Source: CAYMST01 sp964393115
Lineage (GTDB): Bacteria; Bacteroidota; Bacteroidia; Cytophagales; Cyclobacteriaceae
Direction of reading: 5' to 3'
NCBI GenBank assembly: GCA_964393115.1
Contig: CAYMST010000061.1
Location: 1 to 20,479, forward strand
DNA length: 20,479 nt
Both the position numbers and the translations under genes were made by a program. The notes under the pieces were generated by a model. That model searched no databases, was not told the origin of the DNA, and worked only from the letters and a program-made list of their open reading frames with translations. Position 1 is the stretch's first letter. Every line of letters starts with the position of its first letter. Shown here piece by piece: positions 1 to 8,141 of the stretch.

Positions 1-3000
1 GAGCTAAAACTTCCTAACTCTATTTATAGAATTGATCGGCAGGCTTTCGCAGATAATAAGCTTACAGAATTGGAATTGCCAGTTCCTGAGATATCAGGAG
101 AATGGGTAGCTATTTCAGAATCTGATTTTGATGGTCCGTTAAACATGAGTTATGCTTTTGAGGCAACGGATTATCTAACATCAGAGCAAGATTATATATT
201 TAGTGACTTCGGTTCTATTGTTGACTATATTGGACCAAGTGGTAAAATAGTTATCCCTGATACCTTAAATGATGCTCCCGTATTACGGTTAGGACTCTCT
301 ACTTTCCGACGCAAAAATTTAACTCATGTGACACTTCCATTGTCCTTGGAGATGATAGACGGTTATTGTTTTGCCAATAATAAATTAAGCGCAATTGATT
401 TACCAGATTCAATTTTTAGGATTAATTCAGGAGCTTTTGAAGATAATCTGATGGAGAGTCTAGAAATTCCGGCATCAGTGAAAATAGTTGGTCGTAGTGC
501 TTTTCGAAACAATTCACTACGTGCCGTAGACATACCATCATCCGTAGAGAGAATCGAAGCTAGTGCATTTTACAACAACCAATTATCTGATGTACGAATT
601 CCTAACTCGGTAATTCATATTGGTCAGTTTGCATTCGAAGCCAATCAACTAACGACTTTTGAACTACCAACTCCTAGTATGGATGGAGATTGGAGTAGTG
701 GTGCCTCAGGTGAATTAATAACCGATTTTTCTAGAACCTATAATTATTTCGTTCGTGACTTTACTCCATCAGGTGAAAGTTTCAGGTTTGAAAATGGTCG
801 TATCTTCGATTATTACGGACCCGGAGGAGCCATCGTAATACCTGATTCTATTAATAATGAACCAGTCACTTCTTTGGGACCCTGGTCAATGGTAGGAGAC
901 AATCTCTGGGACGTTAAAATACCAAATAGTGTCTTAACTATAGGTTTTAATGCATTCAGATTCAATGTGCTTACCGAATTTAAGTTGCCTACTCCGAAAT
1001 ATATTGGAGAGTGGAATATGGGAGAATCTGGTGCTTTGGTACCAAATAGTAGTACTGATTATGTTTTTAATATAAAAAGTACCGATAGTGTCTACGTAAT
1101 AGAAAACGGGGTGATTACCGAGTATCATGGTAGTGGTGGAGATTTGGTTATTCCAGATAGCGTTGGAGGTGAATTGGTTATCGGTATTGGGGCATCAGCT
1201 TTCTATGCTAAAGAGCTTACTAGTGTCGTAATGCCATCTTCTGTAAGGTCAATTCACGAATTTGCTTTCCAGGAGAATTCACTTACTTCGATCTCTTTTC
1301 CCGACACGATAGAGTTTATTGGAGCAGGTGCCTTTACTCAAAATTTGTTGACTGAGATCACGATTCCTCGGCATATAGACTCAATTGCAGCAAATACTTT
1401 TGCATACAATGAATTGACGGGCGTTGAATTTTCTAACGCTGTATTTTTTATCGGAGAAAGCGCATTTAGAAGTAATAAAATATCTTCCGTAGATCTGCCG
1501 GACTCTTTGGCCACCCTCGATCACAATGCTTTTTATGATAATGAATTGACTGAAATAGACTTTCCGACATCACTTGTTTCTGTGGGTCGAAATGCCTTTG
1601 CCAATAATAAATTAGAGTCGGTGAAAGTGCCGGCATGGGTAGGGGATTGGTCTACGAGTGTATTTAGTAGTAACGAAATAACTGAAATTACACTTCCAGA
1701 CAATATGACCGTAATTCCGAATAGTATGTTTGCCAACAACAAACTTACAAGCATTATAATCCCAGATAACGTTGAAGTAATTGCGTCAAGTGCTTTCAGC
1801 GAAAACCTTCTCACGTCGTTGGATATACCGGATGGAGTCGCAGTTATAGCTTCTTTTGCATTTAGTAATAACTCGATTCATGAAATTAATCTACCAGGTT
1901 CTTTGACAGAAATTGGCTTTGGTGCTTTTCGAAGTAATGAACTTACTAAAGTGGATCTACCACATTCAATTAGTAGAGTAGAAGCTCGCTCCTTTCAAGA
2001 TAACGTATTGAGTGAAGTTGTTATGAAAGGAAACGTAGAATCTTTAGGGTTTGGCGCCTTTCAAAATAATCAACTAAAACAAATCATTCTTCCTAAAACC
2101 ATTAAAACTATTGGAGAAGAATGTTTCCAAAATAATTCTCTTGAGGAAGTTGTTTTGCCTGAGTCATTGGTGATCATAGATGAAAAGGCATTTAGCAACA
2201 ATAAATTAGCGGATATTGGAATCCCTGATCGTGTGAGTTTCATTGGCGCAGGTGCTTTTGATGAAAACACTTTGACTGAGTTTACATTACCCAACACAGT
2301 TTCTGATGATTTTGAATTGAATGGTTGGTTAGATAATGATGGAACGCCTTTTTCAAATGGTGATGTAGTAACCAATCTTGAAAATGGTTATTTGTTAGAT
2401 GTCGAGGACAGTAATCTAACTTTAGTTAGTGTCCATCTAAGTTGTGAAAGTGCAGACCTCGATATTTCTGGAGATTTGGACAGGAACTTTTCTGGAGTGA
2501 AAAGTGCCAGTTTTTTAATAGGTAAAGAAAGTTCGTTCAAACTAACTGTTACCTCGAAAATATGTGAGTTTGATGTGAATAGTGTTGATGTTAATACTAT
2601 TCAGAAGGATACCTTGATTCGAATTGAGGCTGACTTGAAAAACTACGCAATAATTTATATCGACGAAGACGGCTCTCATGAGAATCCTCCTACATATAAT
2701 TATGAGGATGAAATCACCTTATCAGGTGCTTCAAAGTTAGGCTACACCTTTGGTGGCTGGTTCGGTGAACCAAGTTTTGACACAGAGATTGTTTCTATTG
2801 CCAAAGGCAGTATTGAAGATACTACGCTTTACGCAAAGTTTGATTTGATATCATACAATATTGGTTACTCAGATGGTGATCATACGAATGCGGTTAGTTA
2901 TACAGTAGAGGATGAAATCACCTTATCAGGCGCTTCAAAACTGGGCTATACCTTTGAAGNNNNNNNNNNNNNNNNNNNNNNNNNNNNNNNNNNNNNNNNN

Positions 3001-3916
3001 NNNNNNNNNNNNNNNNNNNNNNNNNNNNNNNNNNNNNNNNNNNNNNNNNNNNNNNNNNNGTTACTCAGATGGTGACCATACGAATGCGGTTAGTTATACG
3101 GTAGAGGATGAAATCACCTTATCAGGCGCTTCAAAACTGGGCTATACCTTTGAAGGCTGGTATGCTGAACCGACATTTGAGACGGAGGTTACTTCACTAG
3201 TTGAGGGTAGTACTGGAGATACCACCCTTTATGCGCAGTTTGATTTGATATCATACAATATTGGTTACTCAGATGGTGACCATACGAATGCGGTTAGTTA
3301 TACGGTAGAGGATGAAATTACCTTGTCGGCTGCTTCAAAGTTAGGCTACACCTTTGAAGGCTGGTATGCTGAAGAGACTTTTGATTCTAAAGTTACTCAT
3401 ATAACGAAAGGTAGCGTTGGAGATACTGCGTTTTATGCAAAGTTCAATTCCATAGAATACACCATTACTTTTAATGTGGACGGTGGTTCACACGAAAATG
3501 TCACAATCTATACGGTAGAACAGGGTATTGATTTGAATGACGCTAGTAAAGCTGGTTATTCATTTGAAGGGTGGTATACAGAAGAGAACTTTGAGAATAA
3601 AATTGAAATGATTTCTGAGGGCACGACCGGAGACTTAAGTTTGTTTGCAAAATGGTCTGTAATTAGCAGTGTTTCTAGGGGAAACCAGGCTACCTTGTCA
3701 ATGTTTCCTAACCCTGCTGCCGATCAAGTACAATTAGAGTTTTCAAATGCGTCAAAGCGTGATATTTCTATTCACGATACGCAAGGAAAGGTTCTATATC
3801 AAAGAACCATAGTGGGACATTCAGTGAAAATTATGCTCGACCAACCTGCTGGTGTTTACTTCGTTCGTGTTAAAGAAGAGGGAAATACACAACAGTATAA
3901 AATGGTGGTCGAATAA
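1..3916 (+). CDS. Giant BspA-type LRR / InlB B-repeat surface protein with T9SS sorting domain (5' end missing, internal gap)
   Basis: The reading frame is already open at base 1, inside leucine-rich repeats, so the start lies upstream of the window. Nucleotides 1-2300 encode about 25 BspA-type repeats (LRR_5) with a 22-residue period, each resembling LTxIxIPxxVxxIxxxAFxxN. Three related non-LRR inserts interrupt the early repeats. A short beta-rich region (about 2300-2640) follows, then tandem InlB-type B-repeats (Flg_new / Listeria-Bacteroides repeat, hallmark GYTFEGWY). The C-terminus (about 3700-3913) begins with MFPNPA and ends in KMVVE, a typical T9SS type A sorting domain. The protein is therefore expected to cross the outer membrane by T9SS and be cell-surface attached or released. 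A 100-N gap breaks the frame artificially: frame 1 before it, frame 2 after it. Family members are adhesins or of unknown role; adhesion here is inference. No partner gene is adjacent. Confidence 0.9.
2641..3657 (+). repeat. Tandem 204-bp InlB-type B-repeats
   Basis: At least five units of about 68 codons lie head to tail inside the surface protein. The middle units are almost identical in DNA: the 96 bases before the gap (ending at 2959) differ from the 96 bases ending at 3155 at only two positions that I can see. The unit starting near 3242 differs slightly more. The first and last units are clearly diverged. This gradient fits recent internal duplication of the central units. Each unit carries DGDHTN or a variant, EDEITLSGASKLGYTFEGW and TTLYA(K/Q)F. 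Confidence 0.9.
2960..3059. other. Assembly gap of exactly 100 Ns
   Basis: The gap sits inside the near-identical B-repeats and 100 is a conventional placeholder length. It is not a multiple of three, which produces the apparent frame change. In the intact neighbouring unit the corresponding stretch (3156-3263) is 108 bases. The true missing length should therefore be 108 plus a multiple of 204 bases, which restores one continuous frame. Confidence 0.95.
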
Positions 3917-3977
3917 AAATATTCGGCTAAAATATGTGCCTCTTGGCCTTGCCTATAGGTTGTTTATTTAACTAAAA

Positions 3978-4009
3978 ACCCCATCTCTTTCATGCTAAAA
4001 GGATGGGGT
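3978..4009. terminator. Hairpin downstream of the surface-protein gene, terminator-like
   Basis: A perfect 8-bp inverted repeat, ACCCCATC (3978-3985) and GATGGGGT (4002-4009), lies 62 bases after the stop codon. On the + strand the hairpin is followed by ATATGG rather than a T-run. On the - strand it is followed by TTTTTAG. It may act in either direction. Its position makes a role in ending the large transcript plausible. Confidence 0.5.
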
Positions 4010-4133
4010 ATATGGAACCTATAAGATAATTATACAAAAGAGTTGGTTTGAATGATGTACTGCTGGATTTTATATCAGCTCTTAAATAGACCTTGTTATA
4101 ATATCATTTGCAGTAGTGATCAATTCTTAAAAG

Positions 4134-4928
4134 ATGATATTTTTGGTTCACAAAACCAAGATAGCATATCTCATGCTCGATCATATCACTACCATTAACG
4201 ATGTCATTCAAGCCCTTGATGATGTTATTTCCAAGTCTCAAGACGAACAAAGTCCAGTTGGGTATTTTGCTGCTTTATATCGCAAGGTGACTTTAAAAGT
4301 AAAAGAAGGTATCGAGCAAGATTATTTTGAAGATGGACCTAGGATGGAGCAACTAGATGTCATATTCGCCAAACGCTACTTACTTGCTTTGGAGCAATAT
4401 AAATCGAATACCAATCCTATTGTTTCCTGGAATAGGTCTTTTGAGTACACTAAAAGATACTGGCCGACTGTGTTTCAGCACCTCATGATGGGAATGAACG
4501 CGCATATAAACTTGGATTTAGGAATAGCTGCGGCACAGGTATCTATCAACAAAGATATCTCTAGGTTAGAAAATGATTTTAACCGAATCAATGAAGTATT
4601 AGCGGGTTTAGTAGAAGATGTTCAACATGATTTGACTGAAATTTGGCCTGAGTTAAAGTGGGTACTTAAGGTCTTTGGACGAGTTGATAATTGGCTTATA
4701 AATTTTAGCATGAAGTTAGCTCGAAATGGTGCTTGGCGTTTTGCTACTAAATTATCGAATCATTTATTTGATCAATGGGATGAGGTGATCTCAGAAAGAG
4801 ATGTAAAGATTGTCAAGACATCAAAACTCATTTCTGATCCGGGCCTGTTGCCACTAATCGTATTTCGATTGATTCGACTTGGCGAAAAAGGTAGCGTGAG
4901 CAGAAAGATTATGGACCTGAAAGAATGA
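4134..4928 (+). CDS. DUF5995 family protein
   Basis: This 264-residue protein has no signal peptide and no obvious membrane segment, so it is probably cytoplasmic and mostly helical. The best recognisable stretch is GMNAHINLDLG at residues 120-130, which matches my memory of the DUF5995 core together with the preceding aromatic-rich segment (about 99-115). The histidine and acidic residues there could form a metal or ligand site, but no function is established. An alternative ATG at 4173 (residue 14) would give a start nearer the conserved region; the A-rich region before 4134 does not decide between them. The gene ends one base before the stop of the opposing HxlR gene, so the two are convergent and almost overlapping. 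I assign the family from pattern recognition only. Confidence 0.7.
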   Translation: MIFLVHKTKIAYLMLDHITTINDVIQALDDVISKSQDEQSPVGYFAALYRKVTLKVKEGIEQDYFEDGPRMEQLDVIFAKRYLLALEQYKSNTNPIVSWNRSFEYTKRYWPTVFQHLMMGMNAHINLDLGIAAAQVSINKDISRLENDFNRINEVLAGLVEDVQHDLTEIWPELKWVLKVFGRVDNWLINFSMKLARNGAWRFATKLSNHLFDQWDEVISERDVKIVKTSKLISDPGLLPLIVFRLIRLGEKGSVSRKIMDLKE

Positions 4929-4929
4929 G

Positions 4930-5328
4930 TTAGGGTTGAGTCTGACATTCTCTATTTTCGAAATAGCTGAAAATCTTCTTGACGATTTCAGGGTCTTCAA
5001 TGATCTCGGGTTTCTTTTTGATATGCTCTAGCCCCCATTCCATTAGTAGTTGAAGAGCTGGAACGATGGTTTTGCCATACGGTGTTAGATAATACTCGGT
5101 GCGGGGTGGTACTTCGGCAAAAGTTCTCTTTACAACCATTTCATCCTCTATCAGTTCTTTTAATTGATCATTGTAAACTTTGAGCGATATATCCTGCATA
5201 TGTTCTTTGAGTTTGCCATACCGAATCCCTTCGAATTGATAGATATACCACAAAATAAGAAATTTCCATTTTCCACTTACAACGCTTAACACAGCAGTCA
5301 TCGGGCACTGAACAGTAAATTTTTTCAT
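4930..5328 (-). CDS. HxlR-family winged-helix transcriptional regulator
   Basis: The 132-residue protein matches the HxlR (MarR-like) DNA-binding family along its full length. CP at residues 8-9 gives the conserved N-terminal cysteine used by redox- or electrophile-sensing members. GKWK (19-22) opens the first helix pair, the recognition region runs through DISLKVYNDQL (about 46-56), the wing contains PPRTEYYLT (74-82), and WG occurs near 98-99. Family members bind DNA as dimers, usually repress a nearby gene and often respond to reactive compounds through the N-terminal cysteine. The target is not known here; the nearest upstream gene is the divergent membrane protein at 5794. A palindrome at 5362-5384, just upstream of the start, is a good candidate autoregulatory site. 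Confidence 0.92.
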   Translation of the reverse strand: MKKFTVQCPMTAVLSVVSGKWKFLILWYIYQFEGIRYGKLKEHMQDISLKVYNDQLKELIEDEMVVKRTFAEVPPRTEYYLTPYGKTIVPALQLLMEWGLEHIKKKPEIIEDPEIVKKIFSYFENRECQTQP

Positions 5329-5361
5329 TTTATGTTTTGTGTAAATAATTGGTTATCAATT

Positions 5362-5384
5362 ATACTACACTTTTTGTATAGTAT
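5362..5384. promoter_or_regulatory. Inverted repeat upstream of the HxlR gene, candidate operator
   Basis: The arms are ATACTACAC (5362-5370) and GTATAGTAT (5376-5384), matching at 8 of 9 positions around a TTTTT centre. The element lies 34-56 bases upstream of the HxlR start. On the - strand it abuts TATAATTG (5364-5357), one mismatch from the Bacteroidota -7 consensus TAnnTTTG. This placement suits autorepression by the HxlR dimer. The binding protein is inferred. Confidence 0.45.
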
Positions 5385-5450
5385 GATGATTTAAGGTAAG
5401 TACTTTTTTTTTGAAATTCTAATGCATAAGCTTGTAGTGTTTGCTCTATG

Positions 5451-5471
5451 GTTATTTAACAGTTAAATAAC
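5451..5471. promoter_or_regulatory. Perfect 21-nt palindrome, candidate operator
   Basis: GTTATTTAAC and GTTAAATAAC flank a single central A, giving ten perfectly paired positions. It sits about 120 bases upstream of the HxlR start and 320 bases upstream of the membrane-protein gene. The one-base centre makes an RNA hairpin unlikely, so a dimeric DNA-binding protein site is the better reading. Confidence 0.4.
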
Positions 5472-5793
5472 TGTCTAAAATCTTGACGCATATCGATATT
5501 TTAGTCTGATTCCGTTTTCAACAAACATGAGTAAGCTAAAACCGATCAATATGAATATTTATCTTGAATAATTAAAGAAAAATGGTGCTTCCTATGAAAT
5601 GGATATTCGATTATTTCTAAAATAATTTGGTGTTACATACTCATTCGAATTTAGTCCTCTGCTGATAGTATGACTGCCGTTCTTAATGTCTAGAGGGATG
5701 GTTAATTGAGGTCGTCATAATTGTTGATTCGTTAATGAATAACTATATACAACTTGCGCTTTATCAAATACTATTAACGTACTGATTTACATC

Positions 5794-6177
5794 ATGAAGA
5801 AGATTATTATCATAAAGGTTTACTGTACTTTTTTGATCCTCTTTACTGGTTTTATGGTTGGCATGTCACTGTTTTCAAGTGCGGATTTTTTTGCTGCATA
5901 TGGCATAGAAGGCGACTTGTCGTTTCAATACTCTTGGTCCTTTCGTTATTTAGTCATATTGATGGTAATGATCATCGGCCTATTGCTAAATAAGCAAGAA
6001 ACGCTACTAATCACCCTTACAGCAAGGTTTTTCGTAGACCTTTTTGATGGATTTGGGGTTTTTCTGTATAACACGCCCAGCTATAGCCATGGATGGTTAG
6101 CTTTTCATCTTCTGGCTCTACTGGGACCCCAATTGATATTTATAATAATCCTTTTATCGCAAAATATTTATAAGTAA
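5794..6177 (+). CDS. Small four-helix inner-membrane protein, unknown function
   Basis: This 127-residue protein consists almost entirely of four predicted membrane helices, at about residues 7-28, 50-66, 70-92 and 104-123. A polar segment with RFFVDLFDGFG (78-88) precedes or ends the third helix and carries the only charged residues likely to be functional. The N-terminus MKKIIIIK is basic, suggesting that it faces the cytoplasm. I do not recognise the family with confidence; it resembles the many small DUF membrane proteins of Bacteroidota. It is divergent from the HxlR regulator, which makes it a candidate regulatory target, but the 465-bp distance weakens that. It converges on the aldo/keto reductase gene. 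Confidence 0.7.
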   Translation: MKKIIIIKVYCTFLILFTGFMVGMSLFSSADFFAAYGIEGDLSFQYSWSFRYLVILMVMIIGLLLNKQETLLITLTARFFVDLFDGFGVFLYNTPSYSHGWLAFHLLALLGPQLIFIIILLSQNIYK

Positions 6178-6193
6178 GCTTTAGACAAGCCCT

Positions 6194-6234
6194 TCACTGG
6201 TCTTCCACTTTTCATAAAGTACTAAAACCAGTGA
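6194..6234. terminator. Nested hairpin between convergent genes, candidate bidirectional terminator
   Basis: The outer arms TCACTGGT (6194-6201) and ACCAGTGA (6227-6234) are perfectly complementary. Inside them ACTTT (6207-6211) and AAAGT (6216-6220) form a second stem with a TCAT loop. The element sits between the stop codons of the membrane-protein and aldo/keto reductase genes. There is no strong T-run on either side. Confidence 0.4.
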
Positions 6235-6278
6235 CTGACTGGCATGCTTGGAATTTTGAGTATCAGTGCTGTATAGGT

Positions 6279-7304
6279 CTATACTATTGTCGATACAAGA
6301 CTGGAATGTTGCTCACTTCTAAGTATTTCTTCGATGATGTTGAGCTCCTCTTGACTGAACTTTCGGTTATTTATAAACCCAATATTGTCTTTGAGTTGTT
6401 CAACTCTGCTCGCTCCGATTAAGACGGACGTAACGTTGTTAGTACGGACTACCCAAGCTAGAGCCATTTGGGCCAAGGATTGCCCCCTGTTTAATGCGAG
6501 CTCATTTAACCCTTTCACCTTTTCAATCTTAGACTCGGTAATTTGCTCAGACTTCAAATACCGGTTAAGCGCAGCCCTGCTATCGGACGGAATACCAGTT
6601 AAGTATTTATTCGTGAGGAGTCCTTGCGCCAATGGTGAAAATGCGATTGCGCCAATACCTTCTTGTTCTAATACATCATAGAGTCTATCATTTTCTGTCC
6701 ATCGCTCAAACATCGAGTATTTGGGCTGATGAATTAAGCAGCGAACCCCTAGTTGCTTTAGTATAGAAACAGCTGATTTGGTTTGTTCGGCCTTATAATT
6801 TGATAACCCTACATAAAGAGCTTTCCCTTGTCGCACTATTTGAGCAAGCGCTTCCATTGTTTCTTCTAATGGAGTCTCTGGGTCCGGCCTATGATGATAA
6901 AAAATATCGACATAGTCTAACCCCATGCGTTTAAGGCTTTGATCAAGACTTGCTACCAGGTATTTCTTTGATCCCCAATTACCATATGGTCCATCCCACA
7001 TGTCATAACCAGCTTTTGTAGAGATGATTAGCTCGTCGCGATAGGCATTAAGATCCTTTGACAGAATCTTTCCAAAGTTCTCTTCTGCACTTCCATATGG
7101 AGGCCCATAATTATTGGCTAAGTCAATATGTGTAATGCCAGCGTCAAAGGCTTCGCAAATAATTTTACGTCCGTTTTCGAAAATGTCAACACCGCCAAAG
7201 TTTTGCCAGAGTCCCAGCGAAATAATCGGAAGCTTAAGTCCGCTTTTTCCGCATCTCCTATATTCCATCGCATCATAACGAGTTGAACTAGCTAGATATG
7301 TCAT
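6279..7304 (-). CDS. yghZ: Aldo/keto reductase of the YghZ (L-glyceraldehyde 3-phosphate reductase) type
   Basis: The 341-residue protein is a full-length AKR TIM barrel. The N-terminus, RY followed by MEYRRCGKSG, matches the characteristic start of E. coli YghZ and supports the ATG at 7304. The catalytic tetrad is visible as D61, Y66 (in NNYGPPYGSAE), K97 (STKAGY) and H138 (FYHHRPD). GKALYVGLSNY and the C-terminal cofactor segment VLIGASRVEQLKDN are also present. YghZ-type enzymes reduce L-glyceraldehyde 3-phosphate and other aldehydes such as methylglyoxal with NADPH in the cytoplasm. The exact substrate here is inferred from similarity. The gene stands alone, divergent from the exported-protein/LytS/LytTR operon. 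Related AKRs without this exact activity remain possible. Confidence 0.9.
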   Translation of the reverse strand: MTYLASSTRYDAMEYRRCGKSGLKLPIISLGLWQNFGGVDIFENGRKIICEAFDAGITHIDLANNYGPPYGSAEENFGKILSKDLNAYRDELIISTKAGYDMWDGPYGNWGSKKYLVASLDQSLKRMGLDYVDIFYHHRPDPETPLEETMEALAQIVRQGKALYVGLSNYKAEQTKSAVSILKQLGVRCLIHQPKYSMFERWTENDRLYDVLEQEGIGAIAFSPLAQGLLTNKYLTGIPSDSRAALNRYLKSEQITESKIEKVKGLNELALNRGQSLAQMALAWVVRTNNVTSVLIGASRVEQLKDNIGFINNRKFSQEELNIIEEILRSEQHSSLVSTIV

Positions 7305-7370
7305 TCCTTTAGAGAGTTAAGATGATCAATACTTCAAATTTTGTAAAAACGATTCGGTAAACAAAATCAA

Positions 7371-7398
7371 CGACTCATCTAGTATATTTATTGAGTCG
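7371..7398. promoter_or_regulatory. Inverted repeat in the divergent yghZ / 7470 intergenic region
   Basis: CGACTCA (7371-7377) and TGAGTCG (7392-7398) are perfectly complementary over seven bases with a 14-base AT-rich spacer. It lies about 70 bases upstream of both divergent starts. A partial direct repeat (GATTCGGTAAA near 7351, GAGTCGGTTAAA near 7393) overlaps it. It could be an operator; no binding protein can be named. Confidence 0.3.
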
Positions 7399-7469
7399 GT
7401 TAAATGCGTTCTTGTGCTTGAGTATTAAGGGAGAGCTTTGATATAATAAACAATTTAAATAATTAAATT

Positions 7470-8129
7470 ATGAGACAGATATCACTGTTAGTACTCGCTT
7501 TGATGTGCCATGTTTTGGTTTTAAAGGCCAATAACCGTTATGAGCAAAGTATGAAGAATGCTATTCCAAAAATCTTCGTTACCAATAACACGACCGAGCT
7601 CAGTATGCTCTATCATGAGTTTAAAGATTTATCAAATGATAAAACAAACGATTGGAGACCGGTTTATTATGCTATACTTACGAAGGCGTTTTTACATTTT
7701 TTAGAAGAAGATTCGGTCATTAAGTTTAACCATTTGAAACAGGCACTTCAAGAATTGGACGCACTTGATAGCTTTAGTGATTCATTTAGCGATAACGATG
7801 TTTGTGAGGTAGTGGCTTTAAAAGGCTTTATTAAAATGTTGGAAATGCAGTATATAAGCGAAGACGTGGCGTATGAAAAAGCTAAACAGGTATATCGGTT
7901 ATTAGGGTTTGCTTTACAAAAGAACCCCAAAAACCCAAGGGCAAATTTATTTATGGGTCAAATGGAGTATGGGTCGGCTAAATACTTGAAATGGGATACA
8001 AAAGGCTGTTGCACTTTAATCGCTCACAGTGTTTCTTTATTCAACGACTTTAAGCCAAAAAAGGCTCTTGACCCATCCTGGGGTAAGCAAATGGCTCTTT
8101 TGAGTCTTAATACAAAATGTAATCATTAA
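7470..8129 (+). CDS. Exported helical (TPR-like) protein of unknown function
   Basis: The 219-residue product starts with a signal peptide: MRQ, a hydrophobic stretch to about residue 18, and a likely cleavage after LKA near residue 20. There is no lipobox, so a soluble periplasmic protein is expected. The rest reads as paired amphipathic helices resembling tetratricopeptide repeats. NPKNPRANLFMGQMEYG (about 155-171), a CC pair near 179 and DPSWGKQMALLSLNTKC near the C-terminus look like the conserved core of a Bacteroidota hypothetical family. It is the first gene of a tight operon, with 12 bases to the LytS-type kinase. That suggests a role as accessory sensor or output of the signalling pair, but this is inference from context. 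Confidence 0.75.
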   Translation: MRQISLLVLALMCHVLVLKANNRYEQSMKNAIPKIFVTNNTTELSMLYHEFKDLSNDKTNDWRPVYYAILTKAFLHFLEEDSVIKFNHLKQALQELDALDSFSDSFSDNDVCEVVALKGFIKMLEMQYISEDVAYEKAKQVYRLLGFALQKNPKNPRANLFMGQMEYGSAKYLKWDTKGCCTLIAHSVSLFNDFKPKKALDPSWGKQMALLSLNTKCNH

Positions 8130-8141
8130 TAGCTTTTAAGG

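Larger units (their letters stand above)
5329..5793. other. 465-bp AT-rich divergent intergenic region without a gene
   Basis: I see no coding remnant or RNA gene in this stretch between the divergent HxlR and membrane-protein genes. It contains several AT-rich inverted repeats: 5362-5384, a perfect 21-nt palindrome at 5451-5471, a 7-bp pair at 5475-5481/5498-5504, and a short one at 5610-5626. It is unusually long for this gene-dense window and probably carries both promoters and operators. Confidence 0.6.

Noticed and set aside
1533..2375. Open frames on the - strand inside the surface-protein gene
   Set aside because: They are antisense to regular leucine-rich repeats and simply mirror the repeat periodicity; they have no start context or family pattern.
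2641..3657. CRISPR-like direct repeats
   Set aside because: The repeats are 204 bp, contiguous, in frame and encode a known protein repeat; there are no spacers.
2912..3916. Separate gene starting at 2912 with B-repeats and the sorting domain
   Set aside because: The apparent start depends on a frame that crosses the Ns. The real reading is one gene continuing through a gap of wrong length.
4058..4115. TACTGC/GCAGTA inverted repeat before the DUF5995 gene
   Set aside because: Only six base pairs with a 46-base spacer in AT-rich DNA; easily chance.
5610..5626. ATTATTT/AAATAAT short hairpin
   Set aside because: Low-complexity AT sequence; such pairs are expected by chance here.
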